Assembly: GCA_000751295.2 (NCBI GenBank)
Contig: CCMO02000001.1
Coordinates: 744,001-808,000 of the forward strand
Origin: a bacterium YEK0313
GTDB lineage: Bacteria; Pseudomonadota; Alphaproteobacteria; Rhizobiales; Phreatobacteraceae
Length of the DNA: 64,000 bases
Reading direction: 5' to 3'
The translations under genes and the position numbers were made by a program. Positions 45,024 to 55,380 of the stretch are shown here, in pieces. The notes under the pieces were generated by a model that did not search any database, was not told where the DNA came from, and was given only the letters and a program-made list of their open reading frames with translations. Position 1 is the first letter of the stretch, and each line of letters opens with the position of its first letter.

Positions 45024-45722
45024 GATCGCTGTCTCCTTGTGCGGTGGGGTCGCCGGGCGGAAGGCCCGCTCTGCTCTGTCTCCCGCGACCGCTTCCTGTT
45101 GACGCTGAGATCGGCTCATCTTCGAATTGCGCAAGATGCGGACCGCTTCTGCACGGCCCTTCCCGCTGCAAACTCTGTTTGCGGCAATGCGTATGACTTC
45201 GTTCGGCTCAATATTATTGCACTTTCACAGGGGCAGAATCATCGCAAAATTGGGCCTATACCGCCGTGCGCACCATCGAATACAGGAGCTTCCGCGTACG
45301 GGGCGGGTCTCGCTGGCCGCGACACGCAAATCGTCGCGATCAGCAGGCGCCGGACGACTGCCGTCGCACGGCAGGCGCCTCGGATGCGGCCGAAGGGCTT
45401 GTCCGTCGATTGTAATTTCGAAGCAATCGATCATTTTGATGCATGATCCATGTCGCGGGCCGGAATGGTGGCGAAGTGCGTCGGCACCGGGCTCGTTGGC
45501 ACCGGCCTCTCTGATGGCGCCGGTTTCGGGTGCCCGCCATGAGCACGCCGCCGACGTTGCGGCCTGCTGGCTTTCGGCACGGCCGTACCGCTGGCGATGC
45601 CGCGGTTCAGAAGAGTACGATTATCGCACAAGCGTCTGACTATCGCACTTGACAAGCCCGCGGGGCGGAGCGACCACATTCAGGCGCAGCGTTCCAAGAA
45701 GGTATCAGGGGAGACGAATGTC
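45024..45722. other. 699-base intergenic region upstream of the branched-chain-type ABC operon
   Basis: No credible gene. AT content is raised at 45190-45250 and 45410-45450. Direct repeats gattatcgcac (45620-45630) and gactatcgcac (45639-45649), 19 bases apart, end directly before a TTGACA (45650-45655); no good -10 box follows. Probably the regulatory region for the downstream operon and for the divergent dioxygenase gene. Confidence 0.5.
45620..45655 (+). promoter_or_regulatory. Direct repeats next to a -35-like box
   Basis: Two 11-base near-identical repeats (one mismatch) spaced 19 bases start to start, on about the same DNA face over two turns, abutting TTGACA. Looks like a regulator site with an activator-dependent promoter; unproven. 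Confidence 0.4.
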
Positions 45723-46898
45723 ATGCTGACCAGGCGTCAGACTGTTGCCGGCTTCGGCGCTCTGCCACTCGTCGCCGGCTTCGGCGGGCAGGCCGACGCC
45801 CAGGAGGTCGTGAAGATCGGCCTTATCCTGCCGATGACCGGCCAGTCCGCCTCCACCGGGCGCCAGATCGAAGCCGCAGCGAAACTCTACATGGCGCAGA
45901 ACGGCCCGGCGGTCGCCGGCAAGCGCGTCGAGCTCATCGTGCGCGACGACACGGGCGCCGCCGACGTCACCCGGCGCATCGCCCAGGAGCTGATCGTCAA
46001 CGAGAAGGTCGCGGCCATCGGCGGCTTCGGCCTCACCCCGCTCGCCTTCGCCGCGGCGCCGCTCGCCACCCAGTCGAAAACCCCGATGATCGTGATGGCG
46101 GCGGCGACCTCGGCCATCACCGAACAGTCGCCGTTCATCGTCCGCACCAGCTTCACCCTGCCCCAGGCGACCCAGCCGATCGCCGACTGGGCGGCGAAGA
46201 ACAATATCAGGAAGGTGATCAGCCTGGTCACCGACTACGCGCCCGGCATCGATGCCGAGAAGGCATTCAAGGAACGCTTCGGCCGGGCCGGCGGCGAGGT
46301 GGCGGCCGAGGTACGGGTGCCGTTGCGCAATCCGGATTTCGCGCCCTTCCTGCAGCGCGTCGCCGACGCCAAGCCCGATGCGCTGTTCGTCTTCGTGCCC
46401 TCCGGCATCGGCGGCCAGTTCGTCAAGCAGTTCGTCGAGCGCGGCCTCGACAAGGCCGGCGTCAAGCTGATCGGCACCGGCGACGTCACCGACGACGATC
46501 TTCTCAACGACATGGGCGACGCGATCATCGGCGTCGTCACCAGCCATCACTATTCGGCGGCCCACAATTCGCCGGAGAACAAGGCCTTCGTCCAGGCGTT
46601 CCGCGCCGCCAATCCGAACATGCGGCCGAACTTCATGGCGGTCGGCGGCTATGACGGCATGCATCTCTTCTACGAGGCGCTGAAGAAGACCAAGGGCGCG
46701 ACCGACGGCCAGGGCCTCATCGACGCCATGAAGGGCATGAGCTGGGTCAGCCCGCGCGGGCCCATCACCATCGAGGCGCGCACCCGCGACATCACGCAGA
46801 ACGTCTATGTCCGGCGGGTCGAGAAGGTCGACGGCCAGCTCTACAATGTCGAGTTCGACACGTTCGAGGCGGTCCCGGACCCGGTCAAGGGGCGCTGA
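45723..46898 (+). CDS. ABC transporter substrate-binding protein, branched-chain amino acid type
   Basis: 391 residues. Twin-arginine-like start MLTRRQTVAGFGALPLVAGF then VVKIGLILPMTGQSASTGRQ, the LivJ-type opening. Start 45723 is favoured by AGGGGAGA upstream. Later motifs VRTSFTLPQATQPIADWA and NFMAVGGYDGMHLFYEAL are typical of Peripla_BP_6. First gene of a complete five-gene importer. Ligand unknown. Confidence 0.92.
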   Translation: MLTRRQTVAGFGALPLVAGFGGQADAQEVVKIGLILPMTGQSASTGRQIEAAAKLYMAQNGPAVAGKRVELIVRDDTGAADVTRRIAQELIVNEKVAAIGGFGLTPLAFAAAPLATQSKTPMIVMAAATSAITEQSPFIVRTSFTLPQATQPIADWAAKNNIRKVISLVTDYAPGIDAEKAFKERFGRAGGEVAAEVRVPLRNPDFAPFLQRVADAKPDALFVFVPSGIGGQFVKQFVERGLDKAGVKLIGTGDVTDDDLLNDMGDAIIGVVTSHHYSAAHNSPENKAFVQAFRAANPNMRPNFMAVGGYDGMHLFYEALKKTKGATDGQGLIDAMKGMSWVSPRGPITIEARTRDITQNVYVRRVEKVDGQLYNVEFDTFEAVPDPVKGR

Positions 46899-46922
46899 GC
46901 CGCAGCGGCGGGGCCGGCCGAC

Positions 46923-47783
46923 ATGCTGACCATCCTGTTCGACGGCGTCGCCTATGGGATGCTGCTGTTCGTGCTCGCCTGCGGGCTTGCCGTGACGCTC
47001 GGACTGATGAATTTCGTCAACCTCGCCCACGGCGCCTTCGCCATGGCGGGCGGCTATGTCACCGTCGTCCTGATGCAGCGCCTGGGCCTGCCCTTTCTTG
47101 CCTGCCTGCCGCTCGCCTTCCTTGCCGCTGCAGCGCTCGGCGCGGTGGCCGAGCGGCTGCTCTACCGCCACATGTACGGCCGCAGCCACCTCGACCAGGT
47201 GCTGTTCTCGATCGGGCTCGTGTTCATGGCGGTGGCCGCGGCCGACTACGCCATGGGCTCCTCGCCGCAGAGCATCCGCCTGCCGGCCTATCTCACCGGC
47301 CGCTTCGAGGTCTTCGGCGTCGGCATCGGCGTCTATCGCCTGTTCCTCGTCGCGGTTTGCGGCGCGCTGACGCTGGCGCTGCAGTGGGCGCTGGCGCGCA
47401 CGCGCTTCGGGGCCAGGCTGCGCGCGGCGGTCGACGACCCGAAGGTCGCGCGCGGCATGGGCATCGATGTCAACGCGATCTTCGCGCTGACCTTCGCCGC
47501 GGGCTCCGGCCTAGCCGGCCTCGGCGGCGCGCTGGGCGCCGAGATTCTCGGCCTCGACCCGACCTTCCCGCTGAAGTTCATGCTCTATTTCCTGATCGTC
47601 GTGACCGTCGGCGGGACATCGTCGATGACCGGCCCGTTCGTCGCGGCGCTGCTGCTCGGACTCGCCGACGTCGCCGGCAAGTATTACGTGCCCCAGGCCG
47701 GCGCCTTCATCATCTACACGGTGATGATCGCCATCCTCATGCTGCGGCCGAACGGGCTGTTCGCCCGCGGCGTGACACGGTGA
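46923..47783 (+). CDS. ABC transporter permease, LivH type
   Basis: 286 residues, about eight membrane helices. GLAVTLGLMNFVNLAHGAF near the start, ALARTRFGARLRAAVDDPKVARGMG (cytoplasmic coupling loop) and the end MLRPNGLFARG are LivH family hallmarks. 24 bases after the binding protein gene. Confidence 0.94.
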   Translation: MLTILFDGVAYGMLLFVLACGLAVTLGLMNFVNLAHGAFAMAGGYVTVVLMQRLGLPFLACLPLAFLAAAALGAVAERLLYRHMYGRSHLDQVLFSIGLVFMAVAAADYAMGSSPQSIRLPAYLTGRFEVFGVGIGVYRLFLVAVCGALTLALQWALARTRFGARLRAAVDDPKVARGMGIDVNAIFALTFAAGSGLAGLGGALGAEILGLDPTFPLKFMLYFLIVVTVGGTSSMTGPFVAALLLGLADVAGKYYVPQAGAFIIYTVMIAILMLRPNGLFARGVTR

Positions 47784-47793
47784 GCCGGCCGCG

Positions 47794-48795
47794 ATGCTGA
47801 CCCCTCTCTCCCGGCCGGACGCAAGGACCCTCAGCCCGGTGGAGTTCCTCCACCGCCAGACCGCATGGAAGCTCCAGGAAACTCTGTTCTGGATGGTCGC
47901 GCTCGGCGCGCTCTTCATGCTGCCGAACCGGGCGGCCCTGCTCAACGAGATCGCCATTCTCGGCCTGCTGGCGCTCTCTCTCGACCTGATCCTCGGCTAT
48001 GCCGGCATCGTCTCGCTCGGCCAGGCCGCCTTTTTCGGTTTCGGCGCCTATGCCGCCGGGCTGTTCGCCAAGTCGGTCAGCGCCGAACCCGTCACCGGGC
48101 TCGTCTTCGCCATGGCCGCATCGGGCCTGCTCGGCTTCCTCACGAGCTTCCTGATCATCCGCGGCACCGACCTCACCCGGCTGATGGTGACGCTCGGCGT
48201 CGCGCTCATCGTCCATGAGGTGGCCAACCGGATGGAATGGCTGACCGGCGGCGCCGACGGCCTGCTCGGCATCGCCATGGGGCCGATCCTCGGGCTGTTC
48301 GCCTTCGACTTCCTCGGCCGCACCGCCTATCTCTACAGCCTCGCCGTCCTGTTCCTGCTCTTCCTTCTCGCCCGGCGAGTGGTCCATTCGCCCTTCGGCC
48401 TGTCGCTCAGGGCACTGAAGGACAACCGGCTGCGCGCCGCCTCGATCGGCATTTCACCGGCCCGGCGCCTGATCATGATCTACACGCTGTCGGCCGCCTA
48501 TGCCGGCGCCGCCGGCGCCCTCCTCACCCAGACCACCGCCTTCGTCTCGCTGGAGGTGCTCGATTTCGGCAAGTCAGCCGACGGCCTGCTGGTGCTGGTC
48601 ATCGGCGGCACGGGTTATCTCTATGGCGGCCTGATCGGCGCCATCGCCTTCAAGCTGATGAAGGACCTGCTGTCCGGCCTGACCCCGGCCTACTGGCTGT
48701 TCTGGATGGGGCTGTTCCTGGTCGTCCTGGTGATGGTCGGCCGCGAGCGGATCCTCGACCGCCTGCGCCGGCTCGTCGGGAGGACCGGACCATGA
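47794..48795 (+). CDS. ABC transporter permease, LivM type
   Basis: 333 residues, about nine membrane helices. LILGYAGIVSLGQAAFFGFG, RVVHSPFGLSLRALKDNRLR (coupling region) and the C-terminal GGTGYLYGGLIGAIAF are typical. 10 bases after the LivH-type gene; stop overlaps the ATPase start as ATGA. Confidence 0.94.
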   Translation: MLTPLSRPDARTLSPVEFLHRQTAWKLQETLFWMVALGALFMLPNRAALLNEIAILGLLALSLDLILGYAGIVSLGQAAFFGFGAYAAGLFAKSVSAEPVTGLVFAMAASGLLGFLTSFLIIRGTDLTRLMVTLGVALIVHEVANRMEWLTGGADGLLGIAMGPILGLFAFDFLGRTAYLYSLAVLFLLFLLARRVVHSPFGLSLRALKDNRLRAASIGISPARRLIMIYTLSAAYAGAAGALLTQTTAFVSLEVLDFGKSADGLLVLVIGGTGYLYGGLIGAIAFKLMKDLLSGLTPAYWLFWMGLFLVVLVMVGRERILDRLRRLVGRTGP

Positions 48796-49541
48796 CGCCG
48801 GCTCTCGAGACCCGCCGACTGGTGCGCCGCTTCGGCGGGCTCGTCGCCACCAACGACGTCTCGCTTGCCGTCGCCCCGGGCACCCGCCATGCCCTGATCG
48901 GCCCGAATGGCGCCGGCAAGACGACGCTGATCAATCTCGTCACCGGCGTGATCGCCCCGACATCGGGGGAGATCCTGCTGGAAGGCGCCGACATCACGCG
49001 GTTGCAGCCGCACCGGCGGGTGGCGCGCGGCCTTGCCCGCACCTTCCAGATCACCCAGCTGTTCAATGACCTGACGCCGCTCGAAACGGTCGGGCTCGCC
49101 ATTTCCGAATATCAGGGCGCAGGCACCGACTGGTGGCGGCCGACCGGCAGCCGGCAGGCAGTGCTCGACGAAGCAGCCGAGATCCTCGCCGCCTTCCGCC
49201 TCGGCGACGTCGTCACCACACGCACGGCGACCCTGCCCTACGGCAAGCGCCGGCTGCTCGAAATCGCCACGGCACTCGCCTGCCGGCCGCGCGTGCTGCT
49301 GCTCGACGAGCCGGCGGCGGGCGTGCCCGAAAGCGAGCGACATGAGATCATCGACATCGTCTCGGGCCTGCCCCGCGACGTCACGATCGTGTTGATCGAG
49401 CACGACATGGACATGGTCTTCCGCTTCGCGGAGCGCATCACCGTGCTGGTCCAGGGCGCGATCTTCACCGAAGGCACCGCCGCCGAAATCCAGGCCGACC
49501 CGCGCGTCCGCGAGGTCTATCTCGGCGAGGGCGAGGCATGA
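48792..49541 (+). CDS. ABC transporter ATP-binding protein, LivG type
   Basis: 249 residues. Walker A GPNGAGKTT, signature region LPYGKRRLLEIATAL (variant of the LivG consensus), Walker B LLLDEPAAGV, and IEHDMDMVF switch. Start ATG 48792 overlaps the permease stop (ATGA); its own stop overlaps the next gene the same way. Confidence 0.95.
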   Translation: MTPALETRRLVRRFGGLVATNDVSLAVAPGTRHALIGPNGAGKTTLINLVTGVIAPTSGEILLEGADITRLQPHRRVARGLARTFQITQLFNDLTPLETVGLAISEYQGAGTDWWRPTGSRQAVLDEAAEILAAFRLGDVVTTRTATLPYGKRRLLEIATALACRPRVLLLDEPAAGVPESERHEIIDIVSGLPRDVTIVLIEHDMDMVFRFAERITVLVQGAIFTEGTAAEIQADPRVREVYLGEGEA

Positions 49542-50260
49542 GCGATCTTCTCGTGCTCGACAGGGTCGTGGCCGGCTACGGCGAAGCCACCGTGCTGAAT
49601 GGCCTGTCGCTGCGCCTCGCCGAAGGCCAGTCGATGGCCCTGCTCGGCCGCAACGGCACCGGCAAGACCACGCTGATCGAAACCATTGCCGGACTGACGA
49701 CCTTTCGCAGCGGCGGCATCCTGCTGGCCGGCACGGATATCGCCGGCATCCGCCCGGAGCGCCGGGCGGCGCTCGGCCTCGGCTGGGTGCCGCAGGAGCG
49801 CGGCATCTTCCGGTCGCTGACGGTCGCGGAAAACCTGAGCGCGGTTGCGACGCCGGGCGCCTGGACGCCGGAACGCGCCTTCGCCCTGTTTCCGCGGCTC
49901 AAGGAGCGGCGGAGCAATCTCGGCAATCAGCTGTCGGGCGGCGAGCAGCAGATGCTGGCGGTCGCCCGGGCGCTGGTGCTGAACCCGAAGGTGCTGCTGC
50001 TCGACGAGCCCCTCGAGGGACTTGCGCCGATCATTGTCGACGAGCTTCTCGGCGCGATCCGGCGTATCGTCAGGGAAGAAGGCATGGCGGCCATCATCGT
50101 CGAGCAGAAGGCGCGCAAGATCTTGCCGCTGACCGACCGCGCGGCGATCCTGGATCGCGGCGCGGTCGTGCTGGAAGGCGACAGCCAGGTGCTGGCGGCC
50201 GACCCGGCGGCGCTCGACCGGCACCTCGGGGTGGCCGGCCGCTCGGCGCCGGCGCGCTGA
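49538..50260 (+). CDS. ABC transporter ATP-binding protein, LivF type
   Basis: 240 residues. Walker A GRNGTGKTT, LSGGEQQML signature, Walker B LLLDEPLEGLAP and the LivF-type VPQERGIFRSLTV Q-loop. Completes the importer. 38 bases to the MetE-like gene. Confidence 0.95.
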   Translation: MSDLLVLDRVVAGYGEATVLNGLSLRLAEGQSMALLGRNGTGKTTLIETIAGLTTFRSGGILLAGTDIAGIRPERRAALGLGWVPQERGIFRSLTVAENLSAVATPGAWTPERAFALFPRLKERRSNLGNQLSGGEQQMLAVARALVLNPKVLLLDEPLEGLAPIIVDELLGAIRRIVREEGMAAIIVEQKARKILPLTDRAAILDRGAVVLEGDSQVLAADPAALDRHLGVAGRSAPAR

Positions 50261-50298
50261 AACGCATGACGGGCCGCTACGATCAAGGGAGAGACACC

Positions 50299-51417
50299 AT
50301 GGCGACGACTTCAGTCCTAGCAGGCAAGACCGGACCGTTCCGTGCCGATCAGGTCGGCTCGCTCTTGCGCTCCGCGCCGCTGAAGGAGGCCCGCGCCGCC
50401 AGGGCCGCCGGCCGGATCGACGCCGACGCGCTGCGCGAGGTCGAGAACCGGGAGATCGAGGCGCTGATCGCCAAGCAGGAATCGATCGGCCTCAAGGGCA
50501 TTACCGACGGCGAATATCGGCGCTCGTGGTGGCACTACGACTTCCTCTGGCAGCTCGACGGCATCGAGCGCGTGGAACTCGACCAGGGCATCCAGTTCGC
50601 CGGTGTCCAGACCAAGGCCGAGGCGCCGCGCGTCGTCGGCAAGATCGGCTTTTCGAGCCATCCCTTCGTCGAGCACTTCAAGTTCCTGAAGGCGCATACG
50701 CGCGAAACGCCGAAGATGACCATCCCCTCGCCGTCCATGCTGCACTATCGCGGCGGCCGGAAGCTCATCAATATGGGCCTCTATCCCAACATGGACGACT
50801 ATTACCGCGACCTCGGCGAGGCCTACAGGAAGGCGGTCACCGCGCTCTACGACGCCGGCTGCCGCTACCTGCAGCTCGACGATGTCAGCTTCGCCTATCT
50901 TTGCGATCCCGAGCAGAAGAAGATGCTCGCCGACCGCGGCGACGACCCGGACCATCAGGCCGTGATCTATGCCGGCATGGTGGAGGCGGCGATCAGGGAC
51001 CGGCCGCGCGACATGACAGTGACCATGCATCTGTGCCGCGGCAATTTCCGCTCGACCTTCGTCGCCTCGGGCGGCTACGAGCCGATCGCCGAGCTGCTGT
51101 TCAACGCCATGCCGGTGGATGCCTATTTCATGGAATGGGATACCGAGCGTGCCGGGGGCTTCGAGCCGCTGCGCTTCCTGCCCAAGGGCAAGGCGGTGGT
51201 GCTCGGCCTCGTCACCTCGAAAAGCGGCGTGCTGGAGAAGAAGGACGATATCCGCCGCCGGATCGAGGAGGCCTCGCGCCACGCGCCGATCGAGCAGCTC
51301 TGCCTCTCCGCCCAGTGCGGCTTCGCCTCCACCGAGGAAGGCAACGTGCTGGCCGAGGACGAGCAGTGGAGGAAGCTCGAGATGATCGTCGATATCGCCC
51401 GCGATACCTGGGAATGA
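50299..51417 (+). CDS. MetE-like (cobalamin-independent methionine synthase C-terminal domain) protein
   Basis: 372 residues from ATG 50299 (GGGAGA upstream). Only the catalytic barrel of MetE is present. The zinc ligands are visible as His and Cys in TMHLCRGN, Glu in YFMEWDTE and Cys in SAQCGFAS. Stand-alone proteins of this type (YxjG-like) are usually not full methionine synthases and may transfer methyl or thiol groups in catabolism. Its place at the end of an ABC operon suggests it acts on the imported compound (inference). Confidence 0.85.
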   Translation: MATTSVLAGKTGPFRADQVGSLLRSAPLKEARAARAAGRIDADALREVENREIEALIAKQESIGLKGITDGEYRRSWWHYDFLWQLDGIERVELDQGIQFAGVQTKAEAPRVVGKIGFSSHPFVEHFKFLKAHTRETPKMTIPSPSMLHYRGGRKLINMGLYPNMDDYYRDLGEAYRKAVTALYDAGCRYLQLDDVSFAYLCDPEQKKMLADRGDDPDHQAVIYAGMVEAAIRDRPRDMTVTMHLCRGNFRSTFVASGGYEPIAELLFNAMPVDAYFMEWDTERAGGFEPLRFLPKGKAVVLGLVTSKSGVLEKKDDIRRRIEEASRHAPIEQLCLSAQCGFASTEEGNVLAEDEQWRKLEMIVDIARDTWE

Positions 51418-51452
51418 GCGGGATCAGATAGGATCGGCACCAAGCTCGGTCG

Positions 51453-51620
51453 TGGTTCGAGGCTCGCCTGCGGCTCGCACCTCACCATGAGGATGGTGGG
51501 GTATGGCACGAGAGGGCTCATGAAACCGATCGCGCAGTGAGCATCCTCGCACCGGCGCTGATGCCGTTCCTTCCCTCCCTCATGGTGAGGTGCCCGCGCC
51601 CCTGCGCGGGCCTCGAACCA
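51453..51620. repeat. Intergenic palindromic repeat, family R2, copy 1 (long form)
   Basis: Left arm tggttcgaggctcgcctgcg running into cacctcaccatgagg, right arm cctcatggtgaggtgcccgc running into ggcctcgaacca; about 40 bases of complementarity with ~85 bases between. Lies between convergent genes. Short form at 61685-61722 shares the tggttcgagg arms and the following gatgcagcg word. Confidence 0.75.
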
Positions 51621-51651
51621 CCGCAGACCCGGATGCAGCGGCTCGCCGACC

Positions 51652-52733
51652 TCAGGCCGCCGCGGCCGCCTTTGCCGCGGCCAGGACGGCCATGCGGCGC
51701 GCCACCACGGGCGGCTCGGCTTCCGAGACGAGCGGCGCGGCGGCAGGCAGCGTCTCGACATGATGACAGGCGACCGTCGCGCCGTCGGGGAAGGTGCGTG
51801 GCGCCGGCGCCTCTGTCTTGCAGCGATCGGTGGCGAACTGGCAGCGCGGATGGAAGGTGCAGCCGGGCGGCGGCTTGACCGGGCTCGGCACGTCGCCGGA
51901 CAGGAGCACGCGTTCCTCGCGCGCTCCCGGCCGGGGCACCGGGGCTGCAGCCAGCAGGGCGCGGGTATAGGGGTGCTTCGGCGCCGAATAGAGCACAGAC
52001 TTGTCGGCGATCTCGACGATGCGGCCGAGATACATGACGGCGACGCGATCGGCGATGTGGCGGACCACGGCGAGGTCGTGAGCGATGAACAGGTAGCTCA
52101 TGCCGAAGCGCGCCTGCAGGTCCTGCAGGAGATTGACCACCTGCGCCTGGATCGACACGTCGAGCGCCGAGACCGGCTCGTCGCAGACGATGAGATCGGG
52201 CCGCGTGGCGAGCGCCCGGGCAACGCCGATGCGCTGGCGCTGGCCGCCGGAGAATTCATGCGGGAAGCGCTCGGAATAGGCCGCGGCGAGGCCGACGATG
52301 GCGAGCAGCTCCTTCACCTTGGCCTCGACATTCGCCTTGTCGGCAAGGCCGTGCAGCAGGAGCGGCTCGGCGAGAATGTCGCCGATGGTCATGCGCGGAT
52401 TGAGCGAGGCGAAAGGATCCTGAAAGACGATCTGCATGCGCCGGCGCAGCGTCCTCAGCTCCTGCTTCGACAGGCCGGCGATCTCGACGCCGTCGATGGC
52501 GACGCGCCCGCCCGTCGGCTCCAGCAGGCGCAGCACCAGCCGCCCGGTGGTCGACTTGCCGCAGCCGGACTCGCCGACGAGCGCCAGCGTCTCGCCGCGC
52601 CTCAGCGTGAACGATACGCCGTCGACCGCCTTCACCACGCCGGTCCCGCGCGACAGGAAGCCGCCGCCCACCGGAAAGTGCTTGGCGAGGTTCTCGACGA
52701 CCAGAAGCGGAGCGCCGGCTTGCTCGGGACCAT

Positions 52734-52737
<4 letters not shown>
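51652..52737 (-). CDS. Peptide-type ABC transporter ATP-binding protein (DppF/OppF)
   Basis: 361 residues. Walker A GESGCGKSTTG, signature FSGGQRQRIGVARAL, Walker B LIVCDEPVSALDVS, and the C-terminal oligopeptide/dipeptide ATPase motif with cysteines GCTFHPRCQFATDRC, which in this family can hold a cluster. Ends with an Ala/Lys tail. Overlaps dppD by 4 bases. Last gene of the seven-gene operon. Confidence 0.95.
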
Positions 52738-53741
<1,004 letters not shown>

Positions 53742-53745
53742 CAGT

Positions 53746-55200
53746 TCAAGCTCCCTTGCCGGCCGGGAACATCAGCGGCGAGATGGTCAGATGGTCGCGC
53801 TTGGCCCAGTCCAGCGTCTTAACGCCGATCTCGGCCTGGCGCTGGGCCTGTTCGAGCCGCGCCGCCGCCGCCGGATAGTCCATGGTCAGCACCCGGCCCT
53901 CGTCGACCACCTTGTGGCCGTCGACGAAGACGGTGCGGATGGCGCGCTCGGCCGCCGCATAGACCATGGAGCGGACGGGATCACGCACCGGCCGCATGGC
54001 CGGATGGGTGACATCGACCAGGACGATGTCGGCCTTGGCGCCGACGGCGATGCGGCCGATGTCGGACCGGCCGAGCGCCTTGGCGCCGCCGAGCGTCGCG
54101 GCATTGAACACGTCGGCGGTGCGCACGTCGTAGCAGTCCTCGCCGACCACCCGCGACATGATCGCGACGTGGCGCATCTCCTCGATCATGTTGTGCGGAT
54201 AGGTGTCGGTGCCAACAGCCATGTTGATGCCGCGCCGGACATATTCGCCGAAGGTCTGCAGCGTGATGCCGCGGCGCTGGAACACCGTCGGGCAGTGCGC
54301 CACCGTCGTGTCGGTGTCGACGAGGTCCTGCAGGTCGTCGCGGCGCGGCCAGTGCGCCGAGGTGTGATGGTCGAGGAAGATGCTGTGGCCGATCAGGGTG
54401 CGGTCGGACAGCACGCCGAGCGAGCCGAGCCATTCGATCGGGGTCATGCCGTGGCGGCGGGTCATCTCGTGGAACTCGACGACCGACTGGGCGGCGTGGA
54501 TCTGGAACGGCAGGTTGCGGCGCTTGGCCTCCTCGAAGCTCGCCTGGATCAGCTCCGGCGTGCAGGTGTCGATCTGGCTCGGCGAGACCATGCCGGACAT
54601 GCGGCCCGAGGGATGCTTCACCGCGGCATCGAGCACCGCCATGGCGGCGGCCATCGGCTTGGCGCCGCCGTCCTTGTCCCATTCATATTCGACGATGTGG
54701 CCGTTGCGGGTGAACCAGCGGCCCGAGCGGTACATGGGCGAGAGCACGCCGCGCAGGCCCGAGGCCGCGAAATGATCGAGCCAGCCGTCCCAGGCGACCG
54801 ACATGTCGACAAGGGTGGTGACGCCCGACATGAGGAGCTCGGAATAGGCCACCGTCGCGGAGGCCGGGATCGCCTCAGGGTCGGGCGCGCCGCCGGCATC
54901 GGCCCGGAACAGCGGCATGAATTCGTAGAGCGAGGACTGGTAGAGCTTCTCCGAGCCGAGCTCGTCGTTCCAGCCCTTGGTCATCGGCTCGGAAGCCGGA
55001 TGCGAATGGACGTTGACGAGGCCGGGCATGACGAGCAGGCCCGATCCGTCGATCGTGGTCGCCGCCTGGCCGGCAAAACCCGGCCCGACATGGACGATCT
55101 TGTCGCCGTCGAAGGCGACATCCGCGTCACGCAGATAGGTGTGCTTCTCGCCATCATAGGCGACGACCCAGGCGGCCGATTTGACCAGCGTGACGGGCAT
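53746..55200 (-). CDS. Amidohydrolase (cytosine-deaminase/TrzN-like family)
   Basis: 484 residues from ATG 55200 (MPVTLVKSA). Metal-site residues: VNVHSH (HxH), QIHAAQS, GHSIFLDHH and the Asp in AVGTDTYPHN, matching deaminase/chlorohydrolase-type amidohydrolases with a single metal. Substrate could be a purine, pyrimidine, triazine or similar amino-heterocycle. Located inside the peptide-type ABC operon between the binding protein and ATPases, so it probably acts on the imported compound. Confidence 0.9.
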   Translation of the reverse strand: MPVTLVKSAAWVVAYDGEKHTYLRDADVAFDGDKIVHVGPGFAGQAATTIDGSGLLVMPGLVNVHSHPASEPMTKGWNDELGSEKLYQSSLYEFMPLFRADAGGAPDPEAIPASATVAYSELLMSGVTTLVDMSVAWDGWLDHFAASGLRGVLSPMYRSGRWFTRNGHIVEYEWDKDGGAKPMAAAMAVLDAAVKHPSGRMSGMVSPSQIDTCTPELIQASFEEAKRRNLPFQIHAAQSVVEFHEMTRRHGMTPIEWLGSLGVLSDRTLIGHSIFLDHHTSAHWPRRDDLQDLVDTDTTVAHCPTVFQRRGITLQTFGEYVRRGINMAVGTDTYPHNMIEEMRHVAIMSRVVGEDCYDVRTADVFNAATLGGAKALGRSDIGRIAVGAKADIVLVDVTHPAMRPVRDPVRSMVYAAAERAIRTVFVDGHKVVDEGRVLTMDYPAAAARLEQAQRQAEIGVKTLDWAKRDHLTISPLMFPAGKGA

Positions 55201-55380
55201 GGCGTTTCTCTCTCTTCCTGTCGTTATGCCGGCGGGCATCGCGGATGACCGTCGGCTCCATCTCGCAAATTGCCGCACTCGCTCTGCAATTTGCGCGGCC
55301 TTCGGCGGCCCGACGCGCCAGCGTCTTGGGTCGCTCGCATGCAAATCGGCGCCCCGCCCCTGCGGGGCGCCGTTGTCGCG

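Noticed and set aside
51123..51761. Minus-strand ORF of ~212 codons across the R2 repeat
   Set aside because: It joins antisense of the MetE-like gene, the palindromic repeat and antisense of dppF tail; typical spurious ORF created by an intergenic repeat.
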